Origin: a virus
IMG/VR virus record: IMGVR_UViG_3300010392_005355
Span: 1 to 64,000 of that record
Length of the DNA: 64,000 nucleotides
Strand: one strand, 5' to 3'
This document shows, in pieces, positions 39,252 to 48,448 of the stretch (position 1 is its first letter; each line of letters starts with the position of its first letter). A model generated the notes under the pieces. That model saw only the letters and a program-made list of their open reading frames with translations, was not told the DNA's origin and made no database searches. The position numbers and the translations under genes were made by a program.

Positions 39252-39866
39252 ATGAGCGCAGGCGAACAGGCACCGTGCCTCGGTATCATCGAGGCGCGCT
39301 GGACCCCTATTGAAAATCAGACGGCAGTCACCTCGAACAGCGGAGAGGCCGATGTCATCGAGATCGGCGATCCGTTCTGGATGATCGAGGTAGGTGTCAA
39401 CATCATCAACCGCGCCCACTTCGATGAGTGGGACACGTTTCTTACGCGCCGCCGCCTGGCTGATCTCACGTTTACCATGTGGCGGTCCATGCGTCCGAAC
39501 CCGCGCGACCCGGCAATCACGTCGGATGCCGTGCTTTCCATCGTCAGCATTGACAGCGCCAACTCCACCGTAACTGTCAGCGATGCCCTGAGCGTGGGCC
39601 GCAAGGCCTATCCCGGAGACATGATTTCCTACCGGACCCTGAACAATGGCTACTGGATCGGGCAGGTTTTGGCAGAGGCAACCTATAACGGGTCCGGCCA
39701 GGCAACTTTGTCCGTGTGGCCGCGCCCTGTCACACCCCACGCCAGCGTCACTGCACCCCGCAGGATTGCCGCCCTTGGAGAGTTCCGCCTGACGGAGACC
39801 CCGCGCGTGCGTGAGGGATTCAAGCGCTGGGATGTCCAGTTCAAGGCTGAGCAGGTGCTGCGATGA
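39252..39866 (+). CDS. Distal tail protein, hypothetical
   Basis: A 204-aa protein between the tape measure and the hub. Contains MIEVGVNIINRAHFDEWDTF and a beta-rich centre (NSTVTVSDALSVGRKAYPGD), consistent with a Dit-like or lambda gpL-region protein. Family not recognised with certainty. Stop overlaps the hub gene start as ATGA. Confidence 0.75.
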   Translation: MSAGEQAPCLGIIEARWTPIENQTAVTSNSGEADVIEIGDPFWMIEVGVNIINRAHFDEWDTFLTRRRLADLTFTMWRSMRPNPRDPAITSDAVLSIVSIDSANSTVTVSDALSVGRKAYPGDMISYRTLNNGYWIGQVLAEATYNGSGQATLSVWPRPVTPHASVTAPRRIAALGEFRLTETPRVREGFKRWDVQFKAEQVLR

Positions 39867-42800
39867 CGCGTATTTCACGCTGGTTCCTTGAAATCACGCT
39901 GGATAGCGAGACGCTGCGCTGGTGCAATGGCCGCGACAGCCTCACGCTTGATGATAATACCTATACGCCGCTGGGAACGCGCTGGACGCCGCCAGACCGC
40001 CTGAAGCGCAGAGCAGGCCTGAAATCAGAGAAGTTCGAACTGGACTTTGACAGCTCTCGTCAGTCTGACAACACAGATCCTGTCGGCGCGCTTCTAGATA
40101 AGACATGGAGGCGGAGACAAATCCGCTTGCGCCGCATTGTCTGGAATTCCGGGCAGGTGCCGGATGACGGCACGGTTCTGGAAGATGAGCGCGGAAGGCT
40201 TCGTAACCTGTCCGACAGCCTGAAGGCCGGGCAAGCTGCCCGCCTGACCATGGAGATTGAAAGCGGCGCTCTGGCCTATCTTGAGCGGCGCATGGAGACC
40301 CGGACACCTGCAAGCCAAAATGCTGCCTACCCCGGAGACAAGGGCTTTGACCTGATTGCCCAGTTGGAAGGGGTTACGCTGCCGTGGCGGACAAAGTTCA
40401 AGAAGTCTGGCACAGTCCAGCTTGAACTTCAGGAAGAGTACGAGCCGTATCCGCGTGAATTGGCACTTGGCCGATTTGTAACGTCCGGCAGCTTTGTGGC
40501 TGCGTTCACAAATGGGCAACAGCGCAAGTACATGCAGCGCGTTTACGCTATCGCCGATCACAAGATCAACAAGCTGGACAAGGTATGGATAAATGGTTAC
40601 CAGGTGCGCAATTCTGCGCTGACCCATGGTGTGCGAACCCTTGTTTACCTTGAGGGCAATAGCGAGCAGCGCTGCTGGATTACCTTCCACCAAGGCGGAC
40701 ATGGGCAGACAGCGGACGCTTACCTTCAGGCTGCTGCGTCTGAATGGACTGCAGATCACCGCCTGCGCGGTGTCGCTTATGTGGTGATTGAACACCTCTG
40801 GGATAGCGACCTCCCGGAAAGCTTCGACTATCGCTTCAGCGGCGAGGGCGCGCTTCTTTATGACCGCAGAAAAGACAGCACCGCAGGCGGGTCAGGTTCG
40901 CACCGATGGAGCAACCCGACGACTTGGGAGTATTCAACAAACGCAATGGTCGCGGCGGATCATTATCGCAGCGGGATTAGGGTCACGTTTGATTCTGACG
41001 TCATGTGGTTCGGCGTCGGGGAGGCTGTTGACGCGGTTCCATACGCTGAATTCAAGGCCCTCGCGGACCTGTGCGATCAGAATGTTGCGCTAAAGGGCGG
41101 CGGCACGCAGAAGCGTTATGAGGTTAACGGAATTCTTTCCGCTGCTGAAAGCCATGATAAAAACCTGCAGAGGCTGGCAGACCAAATGGCGGCCCGTGCG
41201 ATTGACCAGGGAGGGCGCATTTCCTTCAGGCCCCCGATTGTCCGCACGCCCGTCATCACCCTGACGGATGATGATATGGTGCGTGACAGCGAAAGCCGTG
41301 CCGATCCGGGTGGTGGTCTCGATGACATGCTCAATGGTATTGAGGGACGGTTTATTAATCCCGCCAACGACTACAAGAAGGACGACTATCCGCGCGTCCA
41401 GATCGCCGCCTACATTGGTGATGACAATGGCGAGATCACAGACACGCTGAACCTCGATCTTGAGATCAACGCGGAACGCTGTCAGCGTATCGCCAAGCTC
41501 AAGATTGAAGACAGCCGACGCATCTTCTATCTCGAAGAAACCTACAAGACCGCTGCGCGCGTGATCGAGCCGGGCGAGTGGTATGTGCGGAAAAGTGTGA
41601 TTCGCGGGTTCCCGTCCGGCAAAACCTTTGTGGCGGAAGAGGTGGAGCGCTTCATTGACGGCTCTATCCGGGTGCGCGGATCAGAGGTCTACCCCGATGA
41701 GCTGGTCTGGGACGAAACCACGGCTGTGGACTTGTCTGTTCCGCCTGCCTTCCCGTCCACCAATCGGGATGCCTTGGCCAATCCAGATGTGACGATAACC
41801 CCCGGGCAGGTGGGTGACTCCGGGGATGTGACATGGCCGGGGCTGAAACTTGAATTTGATTATGGCACTGATCCGGTTCCATCTGAAACGCAAATCGAGG
41901 TGGCGAGGGACGACGGAACGGGGCAGCCCGACTATAGTTATGAGGTTCAGGCAGAAACTGTTCCCGCAGGGGCTGCTTATGTCTGGTTGAGCAGCATTTT
42001 GCAGCCCGGCGTTAATTATGTGATCCGGGTTAGATCTGTCTATGATGGCCGACATAGTGAATGGTCTGACTGGGTCCAATTCACGGCTACCAGTGAATTT
42101 ACCTCTAAGTCCTCGCTATATGCTGAGCAGCTATCAGCAGAGGCCTTGGCTGCTCTAAACACGCTCGTAAACGATTTGGTAGACGCCGAAGCGGAGGCGC
42201 GCGAGACGGCGGACGATCTGCTCTCGCAGGGGCTCGGCATTGCTCAACAGGCAGGCTACACCAACTGGTACAGAGACCCGCTGATTACGCTTGGCACGCT
42301 TGAGGGCTATGGCTCGAATGGTCTTCCGCTTTACATGCTCACAGGTGCGACCTATCGCTCTGCCGGGGTGGAGCGTGATAGCGGTGCAGATGGTCAGGAG
42401 ATGATCCTCTACCTGCCGGGCAATCATCCGATCCAGCCCGGCGCGCGGGGGCAGGCATCTGTCACCATTGAGGAAGTGCTGAATACTGCCGCCCTCGAAT
42501 TGCGCGCCTATTATTACGATGATGCGGGCGACCCTGTTACGCCAGCATTTCATGCAGTCGCGTCCGGGGCGTCAGGTCGCATTGGCGGGTTTTTTGGTCT
42601 GGACGGGACGGATGCCGGAGCTATCCCGGCAGGGACAGCTTCCTGCAAGATTGCGGTACGGACCATTGCCGATGGCACAGGGGACGCGCGCTTTGCCGTG
42701 TCCCAGATGCTTGGGGCTTTCGCTGGCCTGAACGACACGGCACTTGCCGAGTTTGTTGACCCGGCAGATGAGCAGGTCGCTCGCCAGCTCGACTACGCCG

Positions 42801-43918
42801 TGACCGATATTCAGAATTCGTACCAGCTGCGCGGCCTCTCGTGGGAGCAGGGAGAGGCCCGCTCGGAGATCACGCGTCTCGATACGGTTCAGCAGGATCA
42901 GGCATCGACACTTACCACTCTGCAGACCAGCTATGGCGAGGTCAGCGCGAACGCGACCTTCCGGATGGTCACAGGCTACACGCCATCAGCCGGATGGGAC
43001 GCCAGAATTGGACTGCAGGCACGGGTTTCGACCGGATCAGTTTACCGGGATGGCGGCCTGTATCTGGAAGTCACTGAAAGTGCAAGTCGCCTGATCCTGA
43101 ATGCGGATCAGGTGGCCATTACAGACGGGGACAACGTCTCAGCCTTATTCCAGAGCGGGACGACATATCTGAATGCAGCCATTATTCAGTCATTAAGTGC
43201 TGACAAGATTTCTGCAGGAATCATCCGCAACTTCGACAATTCAATGCAGATAGACCTGCAAAATTATCGCATCCATTTTGACAACGGATCGATCATGAAG
43301 GTCGACGGCCTTGGCTTTGGAACAAGCAACCAATTCATTGAATGGGTGGGGCCTTCGAAGGCTATCAGCCTCTGCGATGAGGCCTCTGCTATTCGTTACG
43401 TGAAGACCAATGGAGACGCCTATTTTGGCGGGTCCTTGTCAGCGGGTGTTCTGAACACGTCCATATCGACATCAAGCATCGCCCAATACCCGACGGTTGA
43501 GACGCCAGTTTTTGGCTCAAACGGCAATATCATAAGTGTGACATCGGGGTTCAACTCCGTCTACGCGGAGAGCGCGTATCAGCCGACGCCCCCAGGAGTC
43601 CCCATCGGGTCTGAAATCGACAGCGGCTCGGCTCCATGCCAAATCAAGCTCTACCGATCCGTTGCAGGCGGAGCTTACAGCTTGGTGGCCACCTATGATG
43701 GCACGTGGGAGTGGAGTCGAACCTTCGTGGAATACGATCCAAGCGATGGATATCTGGTCTCATCTGATGGCGCGGTATCAATATCGGCCACATACACAGA
43801 CTCTCTGGAAGTCGCCAGCGATAGGCAATTCAAGCTGGAGGTTTCTGTCCGGGGTTATGGCGGTAGTCCCTTCACCCAAAACTATCAGCGCCTCAGTATT
43901 GTCTGCGTCGAGGAGTAG
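39863..43918 (+). CDS. Central tail hub/tip attachment protein (gpJ-like)
   Basis: A 1351-aa protein. The N-terminal 640 residues form the tail hub part (EKFELDFDSSRQSDNTDPVG, then the GGGLDDMLNGIEGRFINPAN region). A fibronectin III-like module (about 655-745) follows, then a helical connector and a DUF1983-like part (about 980-1080: QDQASTLTTLQTSYGEVSAN). The last 200 residues are probably the receptor-binding tip. This protein determines host range. Confidence 0.9.
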   Translation: MTRISRWFLEITLDSETLRWCNGRDSLTLDDNTYTPLGTRWTPPDRLKRRAGLKSEKFELDFDSSRQSDNTDPVGALLDKTWRRRQIRLRRIVWNSGQVPDDGTVLEDERGRLRNLSDSLKAGQAARLTMEIESGALAYLERRMETRTPASQNAAYPGDKGFDLIAQLEGVTLPWRTKFKKSGTVQLELQEEYEPYPRELALGRFVTSGSFVAAFTNGQQRKYMQRVYAIADHKINKLDKVWINGYQVRNSALTHGVRTLVYLEGNSEQRCWITFHQGGHGQTADAYLQAAASEWTADHRLRGVAYVVIEHLWDSDLPESFDYRFSGEGALLYDRRKDSTAGGSGSHRWSNPTTWEYSTNAMVAADHYRSGIRVTFDSDVMWFGVGEAVDAVPYAEFKALADLCDQNVALKGGGTQKRYEVNGILSAAESHDKNLQRLADQMAARAIDQGGRISFRPPIVRTPVITLTDDDMVRDSESRADPGGGLDDMLNGIEGRFINPANDYKKDDYPRVQIAAYIGDDNGEITDTLNLDLEINAERCQRIAKLKIEDSRRIFYLEETYKTAARVIEPGEWYVRKSVIRGFPSGKTFVAEEVERFIDGSIRVRGSEVYPDELVWDETTAVDLSVPPAFPSTNRDALANPDVTITPGQVGDSGDVTWPGLKLEFDYGTDPVPSETQIEVARDDGTGQPDYSYEVQAETVPAGAAYVWLSSILQPGVNYVIRVRSVYDGRHSEWSDWVQFTATSEFTSKSSLYAEQLSAEALAALNTLVNDLVDAEAEARETADDLLSQGLGIAQQAGYTNWYRDPLITLGTLEGYGSNGLPLYMLTGATYRSAGVERDSGADGQEMILYLPGNHPIQPGARGQASVTIEEVLNTAALELRAYYYDDAGDPVTPAFHAVASGASGRIGGFFGLDGTDAGAIPAGTASCKIAVRTIADGTGDARFAVSQMLGAFAGLNDTALAEFVDPADEQVARQLDYAVTDIQNSYQLRGLSWEQGEARSEITRLDTVQQDQASTLTTLQTSYGEVSANATFRMVTGYTPSAGWDARIGLQARVSTGSVYRDGGLYLEVTESASRLILNADQVAITDGDNVSALFQSGTTYLNAAIIQSLSADKISAGIIRNFDNSMQIDLQNYRIHFDNGSIMKVDGLGFGTSNQFIEWVGPSKAISLCDEASAIRYVKTNGDAYFGGSLSAGVLNTSISTSSIAQYPTVETPVFGSNGNIISVTSGFNSVYAESAYQPTPPGVPIGSEIDSGSAPCQIKLYRSVAGGAYSLVATYDGTWEWSRTFVEYDPSDGYLVSSDGAVSISATYTDSLEVASDRQFKLEVSVRGYGGSPFTQNYQRLSIVCVEE

Positions 43919-43926
43919 AAGAAAAA

Positions 43927-44589
43927 ATGGCCACCAAGACATACTATTTCAAATCTGCTTTCTCGACGACAGACCCCGTCACGGGACAGGTCATTGCCTG
44001 GAGGCCAGGCATTGTGGATAGAATAACTAATATAGACTTGCAGGACGTTCTTGATGCCGCAACAGGCGCCTATGGCGAAAAGGTCGCAATCGACCTCGGA
44101 GCAACCTTTGTAGAGGACACGGACTTTAATTCATGGCCACTTTCGGCAGATGTCCTCAGCTTCCTCGCGCAGGCGAACAAGGCCGCAATGCTCGCCACGG
44201 GGCTTGGCGGCGGGGCCTCTGGCGTCGCCGCGTTCCAAGCAGCTGATCGCTATAATTTCCTCGGCAATAGCGGGCTTCGATATGGGCCTGTGACAGTCGG
44301 GATCGGAGCGGCGGTGTCGTTCCCTTTGCGGCAATCGGGCGGCCGTCATATCGTGATGGTCAATGGGTCTGGCGGCGCTTTCGGGATCGTCCTCGTCCGC
44401 GCCCTTTCTGGGGGCCTGGCGGCCGATGCTGTTGCAAGCTTCTCCAACTTCACTGCGCAGACGGGCGCACTGACAGGCAGCACGGGACCGAACGGCAATA
44501 TCAATTTCGGCGTCAGCGCAGGGCTTGGCTATCTGGAAAACCGGGGCGCCTATCCGAACCCGTTGCAGGCCGTGATCTTCGAAGGATAG
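43927..44589 (+). CDS. Tail fibre tip protein, hypothetical
   Basis: A 220-aa protein, Gly/Ala-rich with short beta segments (LGGGASGVAAFQAADRYNFL, GGRHIVMVNGSGGAFGIVLV). It has the low-complexity look of fibre tips or receptor-binding domains. It follows the hub gene and precedes a likely fibre assembly gene. No named family. Confidence 0.7.
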   Translation: MATKTYYFKSAFSTTDPVTGQVIAWRPGIVDRITNIDLQDVLDAATGAYGEKVAIDLGATFVEDTDFNSWPLSADVLSFLAQANKAAMLATGLGGGASGVAAFQAADRYNFLGNSGLRYGPVTVGIGAAVSFPLRQSGGRHIVMVNGSGGAFGIVLVRALSGGLAADAVASFSNFTAQTGALTGSTGPNGNINFGVSAGLGYLENRGAYPNPLQAVIFEG

Positions 44590-44593
44590 GAAC

Positions 44594-45073
44594 ATGACGA
44601 CATCTCTTGATAATCTCTGGACAATTGATGGCCAGCGCTTTGCGCTCGACGCTTCCGTCACGACGCAGGCCGAAGCAGATGCCTGGTATGCGGCGAACAC
44701 CGCGAACGGGCCGCCTCCACCACAGCCGTCCGACGTCTATGCCGAGCGTGACCGACGCTTGTCGCTGGGCTTCGATTACGATTTCGAAGATGAGCGCGGC
44801 GTCCACCGGATCGGCACGACAGACGCTGACATGCGCAGCTGGAACGAAGTGACCACGGCATTCAATGCCGCTGACAAGCTCGGCCACCCGCTCCAGCTCC
44901 AGATCATGACGGATACAGGCCCGGCTCAGGTCAACAGTGCGGAGTGGGCGGCCATACTTTTGCGCTCAGCGCAGGTTCGTCAGGACATATGGAAGGCCAG
45001 CTTTGTGCTTCAGTCTGCTGATCCGATCCCGGAGGACTTCGCAGATGACCAATATTGGACCGCCCCTGAATAA
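44594..45073 (+). CDS. Tail fibre-associated protein (DUF4376-like)
   Basis: A 159-aa protein. YAERDRRLSLGFDYDFEDER, RGVHRIGTTDADMRSWNEVT has the pattern of DUF4376 domains in phage fibre or fibre-assembly proteins. It probably assists or belongs to the fibre. The stop is 28 bp before a terminator. Confidence 0.78.
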   Translation: MTTSLDNLWTIDGQRFALDASVTTQAEADAWYAANTANGPPPPQPSDVYAERDRRLSLGFDYDFEDERGVHRIGTTDADMRSWNEVTTAFNAADKLGHPLQLQIMTDTGPAQVNSAEWAAILLRSAQVRQDIWKASFVLQSADPIPEDFADDQYWTAPE

Positions 45074-45101
45074 GGCGTCCGAAATGATCCGCCATTTGTC
45101 C

Positions 45102-45127
45102 GCCACGTTCACAGCGTGGCTTTTTTT
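45102..45127 (+). terminator. Intrinsic terminator before the endolysin gene
   Basis: GCCACG / CGTGGC stem with a 7-base loop followed by seven Ts. It sits between the last fibre gene and the endolysin ATG at 45150, so lysis genes need readthrough or a separate start of transcription. Confidence 0.88.
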
Positions 45128-45149
45128 GTACCTGAAACCGGAGCCCCCA

Positions 45150-45710
45150 ATGTCCGACCCCAGCGTTTTTGACCGCCTTATAGATCCCCTTCTCGACCGC
45201 GAAGGCGGCTATGTGGACCATCCGTCTGACCCTGGCGGCGCCACCAGATACGGGATCACGGAGCGTGTCGCGCGCCGCCATGGATACCGCGGGCACATGC
45301 GCGACCTGCCACGCGAAGTGGCAAAGCATATCTACGCCGTGGACTATTGGGATGGGCCCGGATTTGCGGGCGTTGCCGCCCTGGCAGAAGACGTTGCGGC
45401 CGAGATGTTCGATACCGGCGTCAACATGGGTGTGGGTGTGGCGTCCACTTTCCTGCAGCGCGCCCTGAATGGCTTCAATCTACGGGGCAAGCTGTATCCG
45501 GATATCGTGGAGGACGGCAATGTCGGCCCCGCCACACTCTCTGCACTGAAGGCCTACCTTAAAAATCGTGGTGTCGATGCCGAGCGCGTGCTCGTCTCGG
45601 CCCTGAACTGCTTTCAGGGTGAGCGCTACTTCCTGATCTGCGAGGGCAGGGAGCCGAGTGAAGACTTCCTCTATGGCTGGATGCGCACCCGAGTCGCTGA
45701 CCCGGCCTGA
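45150..45710 (+). CDS. GH108 endolysin (N-acetylmuramidase)
   Basis: A 186-aa protein. DREGGYVDHPSDPGGATRYG is the glycosyl hydrolase 108 signature, with the catalytic Glu in DREGG. The C-terminal part (FLQRALNGFNLRGKLYPDIV, then EDGNVGPATL) matches the paired peptidoglycan-binding domain of the family. There is no signal peptide, so it would need a holin. The ATG at 45150 has a GGAG site 6-7 nt upstream. Confidence 0.94.
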   Translation: MSDPSVFDRLIDPLLDREGGYVDHPSDPGGATRYGITERVARRHGYRGHMRDLPREVAKHIYAVDYWDGPGFAGVAALAEDVAAEMFDTGVNMGVGVASTFLQRALNGFNLRGKLYPDIVEDGNVGPATLSALKAYLKNRGVDAERVLVSALNCFQGERYFLICEGREPSEDFLYGWMRTRVADPA

Positions 45711-45747
45711 TCCCGAACACCAGAATGCCCGGCTGTGTACTGGCCGG

Positions 45748-46107
45748 TCACTCCTCTGCAGGAATGCCGCTCTGTAAGGCGACGAGCGCTGCAGTATTTT
45801 CGGCAACACGCAGGCTTGGCCATTCAGAGGCCCGCCCATAGCTGCCGAAGTCGAGGCTTTCGGGTGGCTCGCCATGCGCGTCGGCCAGCTCGTCTATCAG
45901 GTCAAGCGCCTCATCGGCGGCGGCAAGCTGCTGCTGATGCAGGCTCGACAAAGCGGCCCAAACATCCGGATGCGCTTTCGAGCGACCAGAAGACATGTCT
46001 TTGATGGTCTGCAGCGAGACGGACCGGCACAGCTGGTCACTCAACCAGTCGGCGGCCTCCGGCTGCGACAGGCCCGTCAGGCGCAGGGCGGCGGCGAAAA
46101 GGCTCAT
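45748..46107 (-). CDS. Putative HTH regulator, minus-strand accessory gene
   Basis: A 119-aa protein. The first 60 residues (LRLTGLSQPEAADWLSDQLC, then VSLQTIKDMSSGRSKAHPDV) look like a helix-turn-helix of the type seen in small phage or host regulators; the rest is helical and acidic. It opposes the late operon. It could control the palindromic promoter at 46,492-46,520, but that link is inference. Confidence 0.7.
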   Translation of the reverse strand: MSLFAAALRLTGLSQPEAADWLSDQLCRSVSLQTIKDMSSGRSKAHPDVWAALSSLHQQQLAAADEALDLIDELADAHGEPPESLDFGSYGRASEWPSLRVAENTAALVALQSGIPAEE

Positions 46108-46129
46108 TGGGAAAATCCTGTTCGGGAAG

Positions 46130-46160
46130 AAAAAAGCGGCAGGCCAAACCGCCTGCCGCT
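46130..46160 (-). terminator. Minus-strand intrinsic terminator
   Basis: On the minus strand: AGCGGCAGG / CCTGCCGCT with an 8-base loop, followed by TTTTTT (46135-46130). It lies 9 bp after the stop of the gene at 46169-46441 and separates it from the HTH gene. Confidence 0.88.
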
Positions 46161-46168
46161 ATCGATAA

Positions 46169-46441
46169 TTACGAGATCACAATTGCGCTGTCTTTCCCGC
46201 CGCGACCGCGACCGCTCATGTCATTGGTGTAGTGAGCCATTTTAACCTCGCCAACGCAGCCGTGGCGGCGAGCATAGCGCAGTGCGGTTTCCGCTTTCCA
46301 GTGACCGCTAAGCGCGACTGAGAAGTTGTAAGGCTTGTTGCGTTCAACTTGGGCGAACCGCTCCTCGGTCATCGGCTCGGCGGTCGGCTCGATGTAGCCT
46401 TGCTTGTGACCGGTGATGATTGTGCATTTCGAGTAAGCCAT
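46169..46441 (-). CDS. Hypothetical minus-strand accessory protein
   Basis: A 90-aa protein (MAYSKCTIITGHKQGYIEPT). The middle VALSGHWKAETALRYARRHG is helical; the end is Gly/Arg-rich. The ATG at 46441 has an AGGAGA site. It has its own promoter and terminator, the features of a phage moron expressed from the prophage. Function unknown. Confidence 0.72.
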   Translation of the reverse strand: MAYSKCTIITGHKQGYIEPTAEPMTEERFAQVERNKPYNFSVALSGHWKAETALRYARRHGCVGEVKMAHYTNDMSGRGRGGKDSAIVIS

Positions 46442-46491
46442 TTGTCTCTCCTGTGAGTGGACGATGGAGCCAATCCCCGTGTCCATGAGTT

Positions 46492-46520
46492 CAATATATA
46501 CACTTTTAGTGTATCGTCAA
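46492..46520 (-). promoter_or_regulatory. Promoter with palindromic operator in its spacer
   Basis: On the minus strand TTGACG (46520-46515), a 16-bp spacer, then TATATT (46498-46493). The spacer is filled by ATACACT-3-AGTGTAT (46498-46514), a perfect 7-bp inverted repeat. A dimeric repressor bound there would occlude both promoter elements. It drives the gene at 46169-46441. Confidence 0.78.
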
Positions 46521-46580
46521 GAGACTTTTTTAAAATAATCCAGATGCCCGCCCGTGCGTAATTGCGGGCGGTCAGCGTAC

Positions 46581-46614
46581 CCCGCCCCGCCATGTCAGGC
46601 AGGCGGGTTTTTTT
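46581..46614 (+). terminator. Intrinsic terminator before the lipoprotein gene
   Basis: CCCGCC...GGCGGG stem with an inner GCC/GGC extension and a short loop, then seven Ts. It ends about 30 bp before the lipoprotein ATG and would stop late transcripts that had passed the endolysin gene. Confidence 0.8.
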
Positions 46615-46644
46615 GTGTCTACAACCCCCGAAAGGACAAGTCCC

Positions 46645-47109
46645 ATGTTTGGATTCCTTAAGAAGCACGCGACACTCGCGACGGCATGCGCCGCCCTTGT
46701 GCTGTCTGCTTGCAATACCTTCACGGATCTTCGGCCGATGCCGGACATCTACGAAAACGCATCTGCCCCTGCCGACAAGGCGCTCGTCACGCTGAAGGCC
46801 TTCGGTGCCGCTCAGGATACGGTTCTAACCACCTGTGAGCCCGCTGAAGTCGGCACCGACCTGGCCAAGATGTGTGTTCCGCTCCTGAAAGCAGAGCAGA
46901 CCCTTCGGCCCGGCGTGAATGCTGCCGGCCTGATTGCTGCAGAATATGCAGACGTCGACGCCCGCATTCGCGAGGTTGGCCCGGATGCTCCGGCTGAATG
47001 GCTGGCACTCTCCGCAGAGCTGGCCGGTCGCCTGGCCACCTCCTACGCGCCGATCAAGGCAGAAATCGATGACTTCATCGCCAAAGCAGGAGACCTGACC
47101 AATGGCTAA
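46645..47109 (+). CDS. Phage lipoprotein
   Basis: A 154-aa protein starting MFGFLKKHATLATACAALVL, with lipobox LSAC (Cys24). The mature part is helical. It lies in the region of lysis and superfamily accessory genes and overlaps the next gene by 8 bp. It may act at the outer membrane in lysis (o-spanin-like but long) or in superinfection exclusion. No family recognised. Confidence 0.78.
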   Translation: MFGFLKKHATLATACAALVLSACNTFTDLRPMPDIYENASAPADKALVTLKAFGAAQDTVLTTCEPAEVGTDLAKMCVPLLKAEQTLRPGVNAAGLIAAEYADVDARIREVGPDAPAEWLALSAELAGRLATSYAPIKAEIDDFIAKAGDLTNG

Positions 47110-47416
47110 TCTCACAACAATTCTGGCGACAGCAGAGCGCACCCTCGGCGTGCTCAAGATGCTGGAGCCAATCCTTTCTGACACTCCATATGTCTCTGAT
47201 GTCCTGGGCGTAATTGCCCGCGTCCTCGACGGTGCCCGCACCGGTAAGGTCGCATACGAGACGCTCGTGACGGAGCTGGAAGAACTGAATGTCGAGATGG
47301 AGGCGATCCGCGCGCGCGGTGAAGTCACCGGTGACGACATTCGTGACGAGGTTTCTGCCATCAAGCAGCGCGGCGAGCGTATCGACGCCCTGCTGGCACG
47401 CCTCGACGCCGAATGA
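47102..47416 (+). CDS. Hypothetical helical phage protein
   Basis: A 104-aa all-helical protein (ILATAERTLGVLKMLEPILS, then TELEELNVEMEAIRARGEVT). Coupled to the lipoprotein gene. The acidic coiled coil suggests a structural or adaptor role. No family recognised. Confidence 0.72.
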   Translation: MANLTTILATAERTLGVLKMLEPILSDTPYVSDVLGVIARVLDGARTGKVAYETLVTELEELNVEMEAIRARGEVTGDDIRDEVSAIKQRGERIDALLARLDAE

Positions 47417-47557
47417 CGCCTGACTAATCCGGCGTCGGAGTGTGGCCGGGCAGGGGCTTGGGGGCTTGTTTGCCCGGCCACACTCAACTCTCAACGGAGG
47501 ATGCCATGCTGCATGCGGGACTCATCAGCGGCAATGGCGCTAAAGACGGGGTGTCAT

Positions 47558-47974
47558 ATGCCACCAATCAAATTCGTAGCCTATGGCATCAATCTGGCGA
47601 TTGGGGCCACGGCAGGCGCAGCCGCGCCAACATTTCCCTCGATGGTGGTTGCGGCCGCATGCGCCGGTTCTGCCTCTGCCATCGCATTCAACGCATTCAA
47701 CGGCAAGGACAGGCCGGTAGAGACAATCGTCTGGCGTGTGGTCAAGTCCTTCATCTTCTTTCTGATCGGTGTGGCGTTTGGTCTGTTCATGGGCAACTCA
47801 ATCGCCGGGATGCTGCCGGGTGTGGATCTGATCGGCGGAACCTTTCTAGGCGGCCTGCTTGGCTACGCGCTGACGGCCGTGCTTCTGAGCGGAAAGATAA
47901 GGGAGGCATATTTGGAAGCCATTCTGGCCGTCCTGCGTATTATGTCAAAGGACAAGCCAAATGACGATCACTGA
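47558..47974 (+). CDS. Polytopic membrane protein, holin candidate
   Basis: A 138-aa protein from MPPIKFVAYGINLAIGATAG with four hydrophobic segments (about 5-22, 25-45, 62-83, 88-112) and a charged C-terminus. Size, helices and neighbourhood fit a holin, but it lies 1.8 kb after the endolysin and no holin family is recognised. The start at 47558 is chosen because the preceding frame is Cys/Met-rich and unlikely. Confidence 0.7.
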   Translation: MPPIKFVAYGINLAIGATAGAAAPTFPSMVVAAACAGSASAIAFNAFNGKDRPVETIVWRVVKSFIFFLIGVAFGLFMGNSIAGMLPGVDLIGGTFLGGLLGYALTAVLLSGKIREAYLEAILAVLRIMSKDKPNDDH

Positions 47975-48383
47975 TCTGATTAACGCCCATGAGAGCCCGC
48001 TCGTGATGGTCGCCTGCTTTGTTCAGGTGATCTTCGCGTTCTCAATCCTGTTTGCAACGGCAGAGCAGCCCGCCATGACGCCGCACATGCCATGGGTGGG
48101 CCGGGGGCATGTGAGGATTCCGCTGCGCCGTATGCTGCGCTTTGTCCTGTGCCTCGGCTGGGTTGGCGTCATTTTCGGCGCGATGCTGTCCGGCATCGGA
48201 ATTCTTTCCGATCTGTCGCACTGGTCCGGCCCGGTCATCAGCCAGGCTCAAAACGATTTCGGGGTGATGGTCTCGCGTATATCCGGCGCGATCATCCTGC
48301 CCCATGTGAGCTACATTGTCTGGAAGCTCGCAACTGTCTGGGTGAGCTGTGGATTTCACATCCACGGCCCTCACCGGAAGTAA
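47961..48383 (+). CDS. Three-helix membrane protein
   Basis: A 140-aa protein (MTITDLINAHESPLVMVACF) with three membrane helices (about 13-32, 57-82, 104-128). It overlaps the preceding membrane gene by 14 bp, so the two may work together, for example as holin and antiholin. No family recognised. Confidence 0.7.
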   Translation: MTITDLINAHESPLVMVACFVQVIFAFSILFATAEQPAMTPHMPWVGRGHVRIPLRRMLRFVLCLGWVGVIFGAMLSGIGILSDLSHWSGPVISQAQNDFGVMVSRISGAIILPHVSYIVWKLATVWVSCGFHIHGPHRK

Positions 48384-48448
48384 CCGCGTAGAGTTCGTTA
48401 CCCCCACAATTTGACCCCCAAACTCAGGCCTGCAAAGGAGACTATCCC

